A stretch of DNA of 46,358 nt from Erysipelatoclostridium sp. An173 (GTDB lineage Bacteria > Bacillota_I > Bacilli_A > Erysipelotrichales > Coprobacillaceae), in the NCBI RefSeq assembly GCF_002160495.1, contig NZ_NFKR01000022.1, positions 1 to 46,358 on the forward strand, in the 5' to 3' direction. Of the stretch, positions 14,694 through 23,382 are shown one piece after another (the stretch's first letter is position 1; each line of letters opens with the position of its first letter). Made by a program: the position numbers and the translations under genes. The notes beneath the pieces are model-generated. The model searched no databases. It worked only from the letters and a program-made list of their open reading frames with translations, and was not told the DNA's origin.

Positions 14694-15585
14694 ATTCATA
14701 ATCTGCTGTATATCCTCGCTGATCTAATTCTAATTTAACTACTTGCCAATCATTAATTAAATCACCAAGTTCTTCTTTTATTCTAACAACACCCATCTTA
14801 TCTTCTGCTCGAATCAACGCCATAATAGTTGGTCCAGCCCCTGATAAATAGGCACCTAGTATTTGCTCATCTTCTTCTAAAACATCCATGATTTCACAAT
14901 ATCCCGCAATCAAGTCACCTCGATAAGGCTGATGTAAACGATCTTTAAAACCAAGTTTTAAGCCATCGTCAAAACCATTGATCAATGAGGCAACCATTAA
15001 AGCTAAATGCGAAACATTTTTTATAGCATCTGCTCTTGGTAAAACCTGTGGTAAAACTGAACGTGATTGTTCTGTCGATAAAGTAAATGGTGGTATCAAA
15101 GCCACAAAACGATAATCATGTTTAACCGGTATATTTAAAGTTAAAACATTTTCTTCTTCCATTACCGAAACTGTAAGTCCCCCAAAAATAGCTGGAGCCA
15201 CGTTATCAGGATGCCCCTCTATTGCTGTCGCTAATTCAAGAATTTCTTGACGATCTTCAGCTTTATCTTTAAATGCAAAAGCACCTACAATTCCAGCCAC
15301 AATACAAGTCGAACTACTTCCCAGTCCTCGAGTATATGGCACCTCACCACTGCATTCAATTTTTAATCCTTGATAATCCAAATCACATTTTTTGGCTGCT
15401 TGTTTAAAAGCCTGATATGTTAGGTTGTTTTCATTACAAAACTGTTGCGGACATCCAGTAATTTCTAAACCTTTTTCCATCAATTCAAAGGTAAAGGTAT
15501 TAAACATTGTCAAAGCTACTCCCGCAACGTCAAAACCAGGACCAAGATTAGCACTTGTTGCCGGCACTTTTACTTTTACTTTCAT
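14692..15585 (-). CDS. thrB: Homoserine kinase
   Basis: A 297-residue GHMP-family kinase that phosphorylates L-homoserine with ATP to O-phosphohomoserine, the step before threonine synthase. Visible motifs are the N-terminal PATSANLGPGFDVAG (about 7-21), the ATP-binding PYTRGLGSSSTCIVAG loop (about 84-99) and the C-terminal GAYLSGAGPTIMAL (about 244-257). Length is standard for the family. It starts 9 bp after thrC with AGGAGG and is the last gene of the unit. Expression should follow the thrC promoter and its TTGTATACAA operator. Confidence 0.97.
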   Translation of the reverse strand: MKVKVKVPATSANLGPGFDVAGVALTMFNTFTFELMEKGLEITGCPQQFCNENNLTYQAFKQAAKKCDLDYQGLKIECSGEVPYTRGLGSSSTCIVAGIVGAFAFKDKAEDRQEILELATAIEGHPDNVAPAIFGGLTVSVMEEENVLTLNIPVKHDYRFVALIPPFTLSTEQSRSVLPQVLPRADAIKNVSHLALMVASLINGFDDGLKLGFKDRLHQPYRGDLIAGYCEIMDVLEEDEQILGAYLSGAGPTIMALIRAEDKMGVVRIKEELGDLINDWQVVKLELDQRGYTADYE

Positions 15586-15594
15586 AAAAACCTC

Positions 15595-17076
15595 CTACAT
15601 CGCTTCTATTTCTGATTTGATAAAATCAACGATTTCACTTTTATCAATTGCTTGTTTATGCAATACTTCACGATCTTTAATTCCTACTAATGGTTTAGGA
15701 ATCATAACCCCTGTTTTTTCATGCAATTTATCAATTGCATCATAAACATTTAATTCCTCACCATAAATAGCTTTATATACAGATTCAGGGAATTTATATG
15801 GTGAAGCAGTAGCTAACAATACTGTTTTAGTATCATCACCACTTTCATGTTGATATCTTTTCAATACTCCATAACCAACTGCTGTATGAGTATCTAATAA
15901 ATAACCCGTTTCATTATAACAAGACTTAATAGTTTCTAATACTTCTTGTTCATTTAAGCACCCTGCTTTAAATTGATCTTTAATTTTTTCAAAAACTTCT
16001 TTATCTACTTCATAAACTCCATCCTGGTTAAGTTTATCCATATAACTACGAACTTTATCCCCATCTTTAGTCATAAACCATACTAATCTTTCTAAATTAC
16101 TAGAAACTAAAATATCCATTGCCGGAGCATTAGTTTTATAAAACTCACGATTAGCATCATATTTACCAGTAGTAAAGAAATCAGTTAAAATATTATTTTT
16201 ATTTGAAGCGCAAATAAATTTATTAACTGGCAATCCCATTTGTTTAGCAAAATATCCAGCTAAACAATTACCAAAGTTACCACTAGGTACACAGAAATTA
16301 ATTTCATCCCCTAATTTAATTTCATTATTACGCACCAATTCAAAATAACTATGGAAATAATAAACAATCTGTGGAATTAATCGCCCTACATTTATTGAAT
16401 TAGCTGATGATAAAAAGACATTATGTTTATCACTTGCTTCTTTTAATTCTTGTGATCCAAAAGCTTTTTTCACTGCAGTTTGTGCATCATCAAAATTACC
16501 ATGGATCCCAATTACTTTAACATTATTTCCAGTTTGGCTAACCATTTGCTGCTGTTGAATCATAGAAACACCATCTAATGGATAAAACACTTTAATGCAA
16601 GTTCCTGGGACATCTTTAAATCCTTCCAAAGCTGCTTTACCAGTATCTCCACTAGTTGCCGCTAAAATCATAACTTCTCGTTGTTCATTTAATTGTTTTA
16701 ATGAAAGTGTCATTAAATAAGGTAATAGCGATAATGCCATATCTTTAAAAGCTGCTGTTTGTCCATGGAACAGTTCAGCCACAAAAACATCGCCAGCTTT
16801 TTTTACTGGAACTACATTTTTAGGAAATAATCCTTTCCCATATGCATTTTTACAAGCTTCATGAATTAATTCTTTTCCATCTTCTGGAACAAAAGTACTT
16901 AAAACTTCTGTTGCTAAATCAACATAATCTAATTTCATCAATGCCTCAAGATCCATTTTTGTAAAATCAAAATCCGGCACTAATAAACCACCATCACTAC
17001 CAATACCTTGAACAATTGCCTGATAAAAATTTATTTCTTTTTGCTGGTTTCGTGTACTTATATATTTTTTTTCCAT
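15595..17076 (-). CDS. thrC: Threonine synthase
   Basis: A 493-residue PLP enzyme converting O-phosphohomoserine to L-threonine. It is the long form (as in E. coli and Clostridia), with the N-terminal STRNQ...QAIVQGIGSDGGLLVP segment, the PLP lysine K111 in HGQTAAFKDMALSLLP, ATSGDTGKAALEGF for the phosphate, and IPQIVYYFHSYFEL and VPSGNFGN downstream. ATG follows AGGGGG at 8 nt. It is first in thrC-thrB and divergent from hom, giving a complete Asp-to-Thr set together with hom, aspartokinase and asd. Confidence 0.97.
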   Translation of the reverse strand: MEKKYISTRNQQKEINFYQAIVQGIGSDGGLLVPDFDFTKMDLEALMKLDYVDLATEVLSTFVPEDGKELIHEACKNAYGKGLFPKNVVPVKKAGDVFVAELFHGQTAAFKDMALSLLPYLMTLSLKQLNEQREVMILAATSGDTGKAALEGFKDVPGTCIKVFYPLDGVSMIQQQQMVSQTGNNVKVIGIHGNFDDAQTAVKKAFGSQELKEASDKHNVFLSSANSINVGRLIPQIVYYFHSYFELVRNNEIKLGDEINFCVPSGNFGNCLAGYFAKQMGLPVNKFICASNKNNILTDFFTTGKYDANREFYKTNAPAMDILVSSNLERLVWFMTKDGDKVRSYMDKLNQDGVYEVDKEVFEKIKDQFKAGCLNEQEVLETIKSCYNETGYLLDTHTAVGYGVLKRYQHESGDDTKTVLLATASPYKFPESVYKAIYGEELNVYDAIDKLHEKTGVMIPKPLVGIKDREVLHKQAIDKSEIVDFIKSEIEAM

Positions 17077-17104
17077 CCTAGAATCCCCCTATGTGATTTA
17101 AATT

Positions 17105-17133
17105 ATTGTATACAATTTATTTATATAAGTCAA
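17105..17133 (-). promoter_or_regulatory. thrC promoter with TTGTATACAA operator
   Basis: On minus, TTGACT (17128-17133), a 17-bp spacer and TACAAT (17105-17110). The -10 box is part of the 12-bp perfect palindrome ATTGTATACAAT (17105-17116), which recurs in the opposite hom promoter. The sequence fits operators of FadR-type GntR repressors. Confidence 0.8.
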
Positions 17134-17198
17134 CATATACTTTATTATAACATAATAAGTAAAATTACTTTGATTACTTCAATTATTATCGTTAATCG

Positions 17199-17228
17199 TT
17201 GACTTATTGTATACAACCGTGGTACTAT
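17199..17228 (+). promoter_or_regulatory. hom promoter with TTGTATACAA operator
   Basis: TTGACT (17199-17204), an 18-bp spacer and TACTAT (17223-17228) preceded by TGG, an extended -10. The perfect 10-bp palindrome TTGTATACAA (17207-17216) fills the spacer. The same -35 hexamer and the same palindrome occur in the thrC promoter. Confidence 0.75.
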
Positions 17229-17258
17229 GTCATAAATCAAAGAATTGGAGGATTAATT

Positions 17259-17330
17259 ATGTTATCGATAGGCATGAATGTAATTGGTATTTTAATAATG
17301 CATACCATTATTATGCCTACTGATATATAA
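17259..17330 (+). CDS. Leader peptide of the hom attenuator
   Basis: A 23-codon frame with its own strong TTGGAGG ribosome site and ATG at 17259, ending TAA at 17330. Residues 1-12 are MLSIGMNVIGIL and 13-23 are IMHTIIMPTDI. Seven of 23 codons are Ile, four are Met and two are Thr, clustered toward the end. These are the end products of the pathway that hom feeds. The stop codon is directly followed by the antiterminator arm. It is too short for ordinary gene callers. I infer that ribosome stalling on Ile, Met or Thr codons tunes transcription into hom-aspartokinase-asd. Confidence 0.7.
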   Translation: MLSIGMNVIGILIMHTIIMPTDI

Positions 17331-17332
17331 TT

Positions 17333-17386
17333 GGTCCTAGTATTAATTTCAAAGATGTTAGGGCCTTTTATTAAAGGCCAATTTTT
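17333..17386 (+). promoter_or_regulatory. Transcription attenuator: antiterminator and terminator
   Basis: GGTCCTA (17333-17339) can pair with TAGGGCC (17359-17365). The latter shares four bases (GGCC, 17362-17365) with the 5' arm of the terminator GGCCTTT-TATT-AAAGGCC (17362-17379), which is followed by AATTTTTG. The two hairpins exclude each other. The terminator ends 20 bp before hom. No T-box GGGTGGNACC motif is present, so leader translation is the likely sensor. Confidence 0.75.
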
Positions 17387-17406
17387 GTTATATAAGGGGG
17401 AATACA

Positions 17407-18561
17407 ATGAAAATCGGAGTAATTGGACTAGGCACAGTTGGTTTTGGAGTTGTCGAAATATTGACTAATGAAAAACAACGCTTAGAACAAGAAATTAAAG
17501 AAGAGGTTGTTATCAAATATGGTTGTGGTCTTGAAGAAGTAGATTTGCCTGAAGGAATTATTTATACTAATGATTTTCACGATGTCATCAATGACAAAGA
17601 AATTGATGTTGTTGTTGAATTAATTGGTGGTATCAACGTTGCTAAAGAAATTATTCTTGGCGCTATCAACAACGGTAAACATGTCGTTACTGCCAACAAA
17701 GCTTTATTGGCTCATCATGGTAAAGAAATTTTCACTGCCGCTAGAGAAAATAATGTCCATATTTTCTATGAAGCAAGCGTTGGTGGCGGAATCCCTGTTT
17801 TAGTTGGTCAAAAAGAAAGTTTAATTGCTAATAATACCAAAGAAATTATTGGTATATTAAATGGTACTACAAACTTTATTTTAACATTAATGGAAACAGA
17901 AAATCTTGATTTTAACGAAGCATTGACAATTGCCGATGGCTTAGGATATGTTGAAGCGAACCCATCATTAGACTTAGATGGTATCGATGCAGCACATAAA
18001 ATTTGTATTTTAGCACAAAATGGATTTAAAAAATTCATAGATTTTGATAAAATTTCTGTTAGCGGTATTCGAAATGTAACTAAAGTAGACATGGATTATG
18101 CTAAAAAACTAGGTTATCGTTTTAAAATGATCGCTCAAGCAAAAGAAGTCAATAATGGAATTGGAATAGATGTTGCAGCAACCTTAGTTAATAAAAAAGA
18201 ACTAGTCGCTAATGTTATGGATGCATATAATGTAATAGAGATCGACAATGATTATGTCGAAAACGTTATTTTCTATGGAAAAGGAGCTGGACGTTATGTT
18301 ACAGCATCTGCCGTTGTTAGTGATATTATTAAAACAACTCAAAAAGAGTACTGGAACCATGATTATCAAGATTGTCAAAACATTTATCCAATCACTAAAT
18401 CAAAATATTATCTTCGTTGTGACCGACCTATCGATGTAGACTATGAATTATATTTTACCGAAAAACAAGATCATATCTATATCACTCACGAAGTTGAATT
18501 AGCAAAGTTGACAACTAGTCTTGGTAATTTAGATTATACAATTTTTAAAGTGAGGGGATAA
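17407..18561 (+). CDS. hom: Homoserine dehydrogenase
   Basis: A 384-residue NAD(P)H-dependent enzyme reducing aspartate semialdehyde to homoserine, the branch point to threonine, methionine and isoleucine. It has the Rossmann loop GLGTVGFG (6-13), VVELIGGINVA and the catalytic-region HVVTANKALLAHHG, then EASVGGGIPVL and GILNGTTNFIL. Most Firmicute Hom proteins are about 430 residues with a C-terminal ACT domain. Here only some 60 residues follow the catalytic part and no clear ACT motif is seen, so allosteric inhibition may be altered. ATG follows AAGGGGG. The aspartokinase begins one base after its stop. The gene is preceded by a leader-peptide attenuator. Confidence 0.96.
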   Translation: MKIGVIGLGTVGFGVVEILTNEKQRLEQEIKEEVVIKYGCGLEEVDLPEGIIYTNDFHDVINDKEIDVVVELIGGINVAKEIILGAINNGKHVVTANKALLAHHGKEIFTAARENNVHIFYEASVGGGIPVLVGQKESLIANNTKEIIGILNGTTNFILTLMETENLDFNEALTIADGLGYVEANPSLDLDGIDAAHKICILAQNGFKKFIDFDKISVSGIRNVTKVDMDYAKKLGYRFKMIAQAKEVNNGIGIDVAATLVNKKELVANVMDAYNVIEIDNDYVENVIFYGKGAGRYVTASAVVSDIIKTTQKEYWNHDYQDCQNIYPITKSKYYLRCDRPIDVDYELYFTEKQDHIYITHEVELAKLTTSLGNLDYTIFKVRG

Positions 18562-18562
18562 A

Positions 18563-19807
18563 ATGAACATTATTGTCCAAAAATTTGGCGGAACATCAAC
18601 ACGTTCCCGGGAAACACGTTCAGTGATGTACAACAATATTATTCGAGAAATTAATAACGGCAATAAAGTTGTTGCAGTTGTATCCGCAATGGGTCGCTAT
18701 GATGATCCTTATGCTACTGATACATTGTTATCAATTGTTAATACTAAACAGTTAACCGATGAAGAAATCGATCGTCTAACTAGTATCGGTGAAACAATTT
18801 CTACTTTAGTATGTAAAGGAGAAATGGCCAGTCTTGGTTACAAAACAGCAACTATTACTAACGATGAATTAGGAATTGTAACTGACTCGACTTTTAATAA
18901 CGCTACAATTAATCAGGTAGAAGGAAAAGATATTATTGAAAAATTAAATTACGCTGATGTCGTATTCTGTCCTGGCTTCCAAGGTCATTCAATTCATGGT
19001 AAAATTACTACCCTTGGCCGTGGTGGCAGTGACTTATCAGCTGTTGCAATCGGTGTAGCCGTAGATGCTAGCGAAGTTGAAATTTATAGTGACGTCAATG
19101 GTATTTATACAGCTGATCCTAGAATCGTACCTGATGCCATAAAATTAGATTATATTAGTTATGCTGAAATGCTAGAATTATCTAAAAATGGCGCTAAAGT
19201 GTTAAATCATCGTTGTGTACAGCTTGCCGCTAGTCACAATATTGCAATACATGCCCGTTCTTCATTCGAAGATATCAAAGGGACATATGTTATAGGAGAT
19301 GAACTTATTATGAAAGAAAATCTTAATCAATTAATTATATCAGGAATTACTGGTTCACAAAACGAAGCTAGAATCACACTTGTAAAAGTTGATGCTACAA
19401 ACAATAGCGCTGGTAATTTATTCCAGAGAATTGCTGATGCTGGTGTTAATGTTAACGTATTTAACCAGGCTTTAGTTGGTGGCGGTAAAATGGATATTTC
19501 TTTAGTTATCAATGACAAAGATGTTCCTGCTGTTATTGAAGTAATGAATGAACTTAAATCACAATTAAATGCTGAACGAACAATTGTCCGCGGTAATATT
19601 GGAAAAGTATCGGTAATTGGAGTGGGAATCAAAAATAATCGCGGTATGTTCCAAAAAGCATATAATACTTTAATGGAAAACGAAATCAATGTCGAAATGA
19701 CATCTTGTTCAGAAATTAATATTTCATGTTATATTGATCGTGATGAAGTAAAAAAAGCTCAGGTTTTATTACACGAAGCTTTTTTAGGAAAAAAAGAAAG
19801 GAAGTAA
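18563..19807 (+). CDS. lysC: Aspartate kinase (DapG-like, with ACT domains)
   Basis: A 414-residue aspartokinase, the first step of the aspartate pathway (Asp + ATP to aspartyl phosphate). The kinase domain begins VQKFGGTSTRS, with VVSAMGRYDDPYATDTLL and the TTLGRGGSDLSAVAIG segment. From about residue 265 two ACT-type halves follow (ISGITGSQNEARITLV and KVSVIGVGIKNNRGMF), the usual allosteric site for lysine or threonine. The opening resembles the DapG class, but which amino acid inhibits it cannot be read from sequence. It is the second gene of hom-aspartokinase-asd, so flux into and through the branch is co-expressed. The symbol is generic. Confidence 0.95.
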   Translation: MNIIVQKFGGTSTRSRETRSVMYNNIIREINNGNKVVAVVSAMGRYDDPYATDTLLSIVNTKQLTDEEIDRLTSIGETISTLVCKGEMASLGYKTATITNDELGIVTDSTFNNATINQVEGKDIIEKLNYADVVFCPGFQGHSIHGKITTLGRGGSDLSAVAIGVAVDASEVEIYSDVNGIYTADPRIVPDAIKLDYISYAEMLELSKNGAKVLNHRCVQLAASHNIAIHARSSFEDIKGTYVIGDELIMKENLNQLIISGITGSQNEARITLVKVDATNNSAGNLFQRIADAGVNVNVFNQALVGGGKMDISLVINDKDVPAVIEVMNELKSQLNAERTIVRGNIGKVSVIGVGIKNNRGMFQKAYNTLMENEINVEMTSCSEINISCYIDRDEVKKAQVLLHEAFLGKKERK

Positions 19808-19813
19808 TTTAAA

Positions 19814-20848
19814 ATGAAAAAATATAAAGTTGCAATTGTCGGTGCTACAGGTGCAGTTGGAAGAGAAATGCTTAGATGTATTTTTCAATTCAACTTCCCT
19901 TTTGAAAGTATCAAACTTTTAGCATCTTCACGTAGTGCTGGAAAAGAAATTGAATTTGAAGGACATAAATTTATTGTTGAAGAATTAACAGAAAATAGTT
20001 TTGAAGGTATTGAAGTAGCATTCTGGTCAGCTGGTGGCAGCATTTCTGAAAAATATATGGAATATGCTGTAAAAGCTGGATGTGTTAATATCGATAATAC
20101 TAGTCATTTTAGAATGGATCCTGATGTTCCATTAGTAGTACCTGAAGTAAATGGTGAAGCTTTAAGAAATCACAAAGGAATTATCGCTAATCCAAACTGT
20201 ACTACAATTCAAATGGTTAGTGCTTTAAATCGTTTAAATGAATATTTTGATATTGAACGAATCATCGTTTCTACTTATCAAGCAGTATCTGGTGCTGGAG
20301 TAGCAGGAATGGAAGAATTATATCGTCAATCTCAAGAAGTATTAGACGGTAAAGAACCGATTGCTAAAACGCTTCCTTGTGCTAGCGATAAAAAGCATTT
20401 CCCTATTGCATTTAACTGTATCCCTCAAGTTGATAAATTTGATTTAGATAATCACTTCACTAAAGAAGAAATGAAAATGGTTAATGAAACCAAAAAAATC
20501 TTCAATAAAGATATTAAAGTAAATGCGACTTGTGTTCGTGTTCCAGTTTTACGTGGTCATTCTGAATCAGTTTATATCGAAACAAAAAAACCAATTGATA
20601 TCGATAAAGCATTTGAACTATTAAGAAATTCTACTGGTGTTGAATTATATGATGATGTTGAAAATCAAATCTATCCAATGGCTAACCTTTTTGTTGGTGA
20701 TGAATTAGTTCATGTTGGACGTGTTCGTAAAGATTTAGATAATCCAAATGCTTTAAGCTTATGGATCGTAGCCGATCAATTAATGAAAGGTGCTGCCTAT
20801 AACTCAGTTGATATTGGTCTTAAAATGATTGAAATGGGTCTATTATAA
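19814..20848 (+). CDS. asd: Aspartate-semialdehyde dehydrogenase
   Basis: A 344-residue enzyme reducing aspartyl phosphate to aspartate semialdehyde with NADPH. It shows the nucleotide loop GATGAVGREML (10-20), the catalytic cysteine C129 in NPNCTTIQM, AVSGAGVAGMEELYRQ and the active-site histidine in RVPVLRGHSESVYIE. Length fits the Gram-positive type. ATG follows AAAGGAAG, 6 bp behind the aspartokinase. It is the last gene of the operon, closed by a strong terminator. No dapA or dapB lies nearby, so this set looks dedicated to homoserine-derived amino acids. Confidence 0.97.
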   Translation: MKKYKVAIVGATGAVGREMLRCIFQFNFPFESIKLLASSRSAGKEIEFEGHKFIVEELTENSFEGIEVAFWSAGGSISEKYMEYAVKAGCVNIDNTSHFRMDPDVPLVVPEVNGEALRNHKGIIANPNCTTIQMVSALNRLNEYFDIERIIVSTYQAVSGAGVAGMEELYRQSQEVLDGKEPIAKTLPCASDKKHFPIAFNCIPQVDKFDLDNHFTKEEMKMVNETKKIFNKDIKVNATCVRVPVLRGHSESVYIETKKPIDIDKAFELLRNSTGVELYDDVENQIYPMANLFVGDELVHVGRVRKDLDNPNALSLWIVADQLMKGAAYNSVDIGLKMIEMGLL

Positions 20849-20852
20849 AAAC

Positions 20853-20883
20853 AAAAATCCACTATTTGGTGGATTTTTTGTTT
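20853..20883 (+). terminator. Intrinsic terminator of hom-aspartokinase-asd
   Basis: AAAAATCCAC-TATTTG-GTGGATTTTT (20853-20878), 5 bp after the asd stop, followed by TGTTT. Confidence 0.9.
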
Positions 20884-20894
20884 AAATAAATATA

Positions 20895-21660
20895 TTAATT
20901 ATTTTGCAAAGTCAGCTCTCTAGTATAACGACGCATATAATATATAACAATTACTGCTACAATTGCTTCAGTTATCAACATAGCAAACCAGATACTATCA
21001 CCACCAACAATTGCTGGTAATAAATCATGATTCCACTAATAACTAATCCTCTTAATACCAAAATAAAAAATGAAATTCATGGTTTCATCAAAGATTAGAG
21101 ATAAAATAATATATTGAAAAAATATTAAATGGTAAAAAACAAACGATAAACCATACCTTCTCATAATTGTCGTATCTATACCAAAGAAATAATCTCCAAA
21201 ACATTAAATACTCCACCAGCTAATATTGTAATTGTCGCTAGTCCTGTGGATTCATAAAAAAGCTAGCTACATTTTATTAAATAAAAATAATAGCAGAATA
21301 AATTTAATTGATATTAAATATTGTTTAAATAACAGCATAAAACTTACCTCACCACCAAAAAACATCAACATTGGCTCATCAAAAAAATAATTACTAATCT
21401 TATCATTCCAATTAACAAAGCCAAAAATTTTTTTGTCCCTTCTTATTATCCTCTTTGCCTTTGACAATACTTAAAATTACAGAACCCCCAATTCCTATCA
21501 TCACTCCTAAACTATAAATAATTTTCCAGATTGGTCCTACTACAACCAAGGCCACTGCTTGATCTAGATATTGATACTGATTTACTATAGCTATATCGCC
21601 AATACTATATGAACTAATCATAGCATTACCAAAAAGGTCACAAATAACTATTTAAAATCC
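20895..21660 (-). pseudogene. MATE-family efflux pump, heavily degraded
   Basis: Scattered pieces in different minus-strand frames match one MATE (multidrug and toxin extrusion) protein. Near 21620-21430: MISSYSIGDIAIVNQ, then VVVGPIWKIIYSLGVMIGIG and SVILSIVKGKEDNKKGQK. Near 21400-21270: FFDEPMLMFFGG, then LLFKQYLISIKFI and LFLFNKM. Near 21240-21190: TITILAGGVFNV-like sequence. Near 21030-20895: LLPAIVGGDSIWFAMLI, TEAIVAVIVIYYMRRYTREL and the stop at 20895. About 750 bp remain of a gene normally near 1,350 bp, with several frameshifts, stops and at least one large internal deletion. It cannot make a working pump. The N-terminal limit is approximate. Confidence 0.75.
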
Positions 21661-21913
21661 ACTTAATTAATTGTTTTCATTAATATACATTTCTTTCAAA
21701 AAAGTCCAATAAAACAATAGTATTTTAGCCTCTTACCTTATCTGCTAAAAACAAATAACTTTTTAAGTAAACAAAATTAGTATCCTAAATGATTTTTTCT
21801 GTCAAAATTTCATTAAATATAAATTAAATCTACTATTTTCTTTATTTATTTTTTAGAAAAATCACCCGTTTTGTTTTAGATTAGTTGTCTATACTAATAT
21901 CGAGGTGAAAGAA

Positions 21914-22662
21914 ATGAGTAAAATTACCGAAAATAAAAAAAATATTTTGATTTTTTTGACTATGGTCATTGCCATGGCTCTAATTTGTTTAATTTTATAT
22001 AAACCATTTTCTAACTACTTAAATGATCCAGCTATTTTAAAAGAAAAATTAGCAGAATTTGGTAATTGGGGCAAATTAATATTAGTTTTTGCAATGACCA
22101 TTCAAGTTATTTTTGTATTTCTACCAGGTGAAATTATTGAAGTAGCTGCCGGCTTTTGTTATGGTACAATTCCTGGATTAATAATTTGTCTAACAGGTTC
22201 TATCATTGGCAGCATCTTTATCTATTGGTTTATTGAAAAATTTGGTTTGAATTTTGTTAAAAAATTTTTTGATTTAAAAAAGTTTCATGAAGTTGCTTTT
22301 TTAAAAAAAGAGAAAAATCTTGAATTAATCATTTTTATTATTTTTTTATTCCCGGCACTCCAAAAGATCTTTTAACCTACATTGCACCATTTACAAGAAT
22401 CAAGCTTAAAACATTTCTTTTACTAACCACTTTTGCTAGGATACCATCAGTAATTACTAGTACGATTGGTGGAAATGCCCTATCCAATCAAAACTATCGC
22501 TTTACAATTTTAGTCTTTGTAATTACCGGTCTTATATCTTTAATCGGTTTAATTTGTTACAATTTTTATATCAAAAAAAAAGAATCTTTAGAAAATCTTT
22601 GGAAATCATTTCTACTATTCTTAATATATTCATTCTATAATATAGAAGGTGAAAGGAAGTAG
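21914..22662 (+). pseudogene. TVP38/TMEM64-family (SNARE_assoc) membrane protein, frameshifted
   Basis: A DedA-related membrane protein of about 249 residues split across two frames. The first (ATG 21914, GAGGTG upstream) carries five or so hydrophobic segments and the family motif VFLPGEIIEVAAGFCYG...GSIIGSIFIYW. It runs to a stop near 22375. The second continues from about 22348 as IPGTPKDLLTYIAPFTRI, the other conserved motif of the family, then ARIPSVITSTIGG, to TAG at 22662. The frames meet at a T7 run (22341-22347); one extra T restores the full protein. The end lies 4 bp before the response regulator start, so it is the head of that operon. TVP38 proteins are proposed lipid or ion carriers or scramblase relatives; the role here is unknown. 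Confidence 0.8.
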
Positions 22663-22666
22663 AAAA

Positions 22667-23371
22667 ATGACTCAAGATAATATTTTAGTAGTTGAAGATG
22701 AAATTGAAATTGCCAAAGCAATTGCTATTTATCTAAAATCACAAAACTATAATGTATATATTGCTCATAATGGTAAAGAAGGAATCGAAATTATCGAAAA
22801 TAACACTATTCATTTAGCAATCGTTGATATCATGATGCCAATAATGGATGGAATTGAAATGACAATGAAAGTACGAGAAAAACATGATTTTCCAATTATT
22901 TTCTTATCAGCAAAATCTGAAGATATTGATAAAATTACTGGTTTAAATATTGGTGGTGACGATTATGTAACTAAACCATTTGTCCCAATGGAGCTATTAG
23001 CCAGAGTTTCTTCGCAATTAAGACGATATCATAAATATTTAGACATGGTAAATAAAAATACTGTTGAAAGCAATAAATATGTTGTTGGCGGACTAGAGTT
23101 AGATCTTGATACTAAAGAAGTTAGTGTTGATGGTAAACTGATAAAAGTAACACCAATCGAATTAAAGATTCTTGAACTGTTAATGAAACAGCCTGGGCGG
23201 GTTTACTCAAGTGAACAAATATATGAAAATGTTTGGCATGAAACAGCTATAAATACCGAAACAGTAATGGTGCATATTCGCAATCTTCGCGAGAAAATTG
23301 AAATCAATCCAAGTAATCCACAGTATTTAAAAGTAGTCTGGGGTGTTGGATATAAAATCGAAAAAATGTAG
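22667..23371 (+). CDS. OmpR-family response regulator
   Basis: A 234-residue DNA-binding response regulator. The receiver domain has DE at about 11-12, phosphoacceptor D54 in VDIMMPIMDG, and the conserved K in SAKSEDI. A winged helix (about 140-234) follows, with MKQPGRVYSSEQIYENVW and VMVHIRNLREKIE. An in-frame GTG lies at 22649, but ATG 22667 with AAAGGAAG before it is the normal start. It is preceded by the TVP38-like gene (4 bp) and followed by its kinase, with the stop and kinase start 11 bp apart. Target genes are not evident; the TVP38 gene in the same operon is an obvious candidate. Confidence 0.93.
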   Translation: MTQDNILVVEDEIEIAKAIAIYLKSQNYNVYIAHNGKEGIEIIENNTIHLAIVDIMMPIMDGIEMTMKVREKHDFPIIFLSAKSEDIDKITGLNIGGDDYVTKPFVPMELLARVSSQLRRYHKYLDMVNKNTVESNKYVVGGLELDLDTKEVSVDGKLIKVTPIELKILELLMKQPGRVYSSEQIYENVWHETAINTETVMVHIRNLREKIEINPSNPQYLKVVWGVGYKIEKM

Positions 23372-23382
23372 AGGTGATTAAA

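Noticed and set aside
17206-17230. CCGTGGTAC in the hom leader as a T-box motif
   Set aside because: It lies at the promoter, not before the terminator, and lacks the GGGTGGNACCGCG form and specifier stem.
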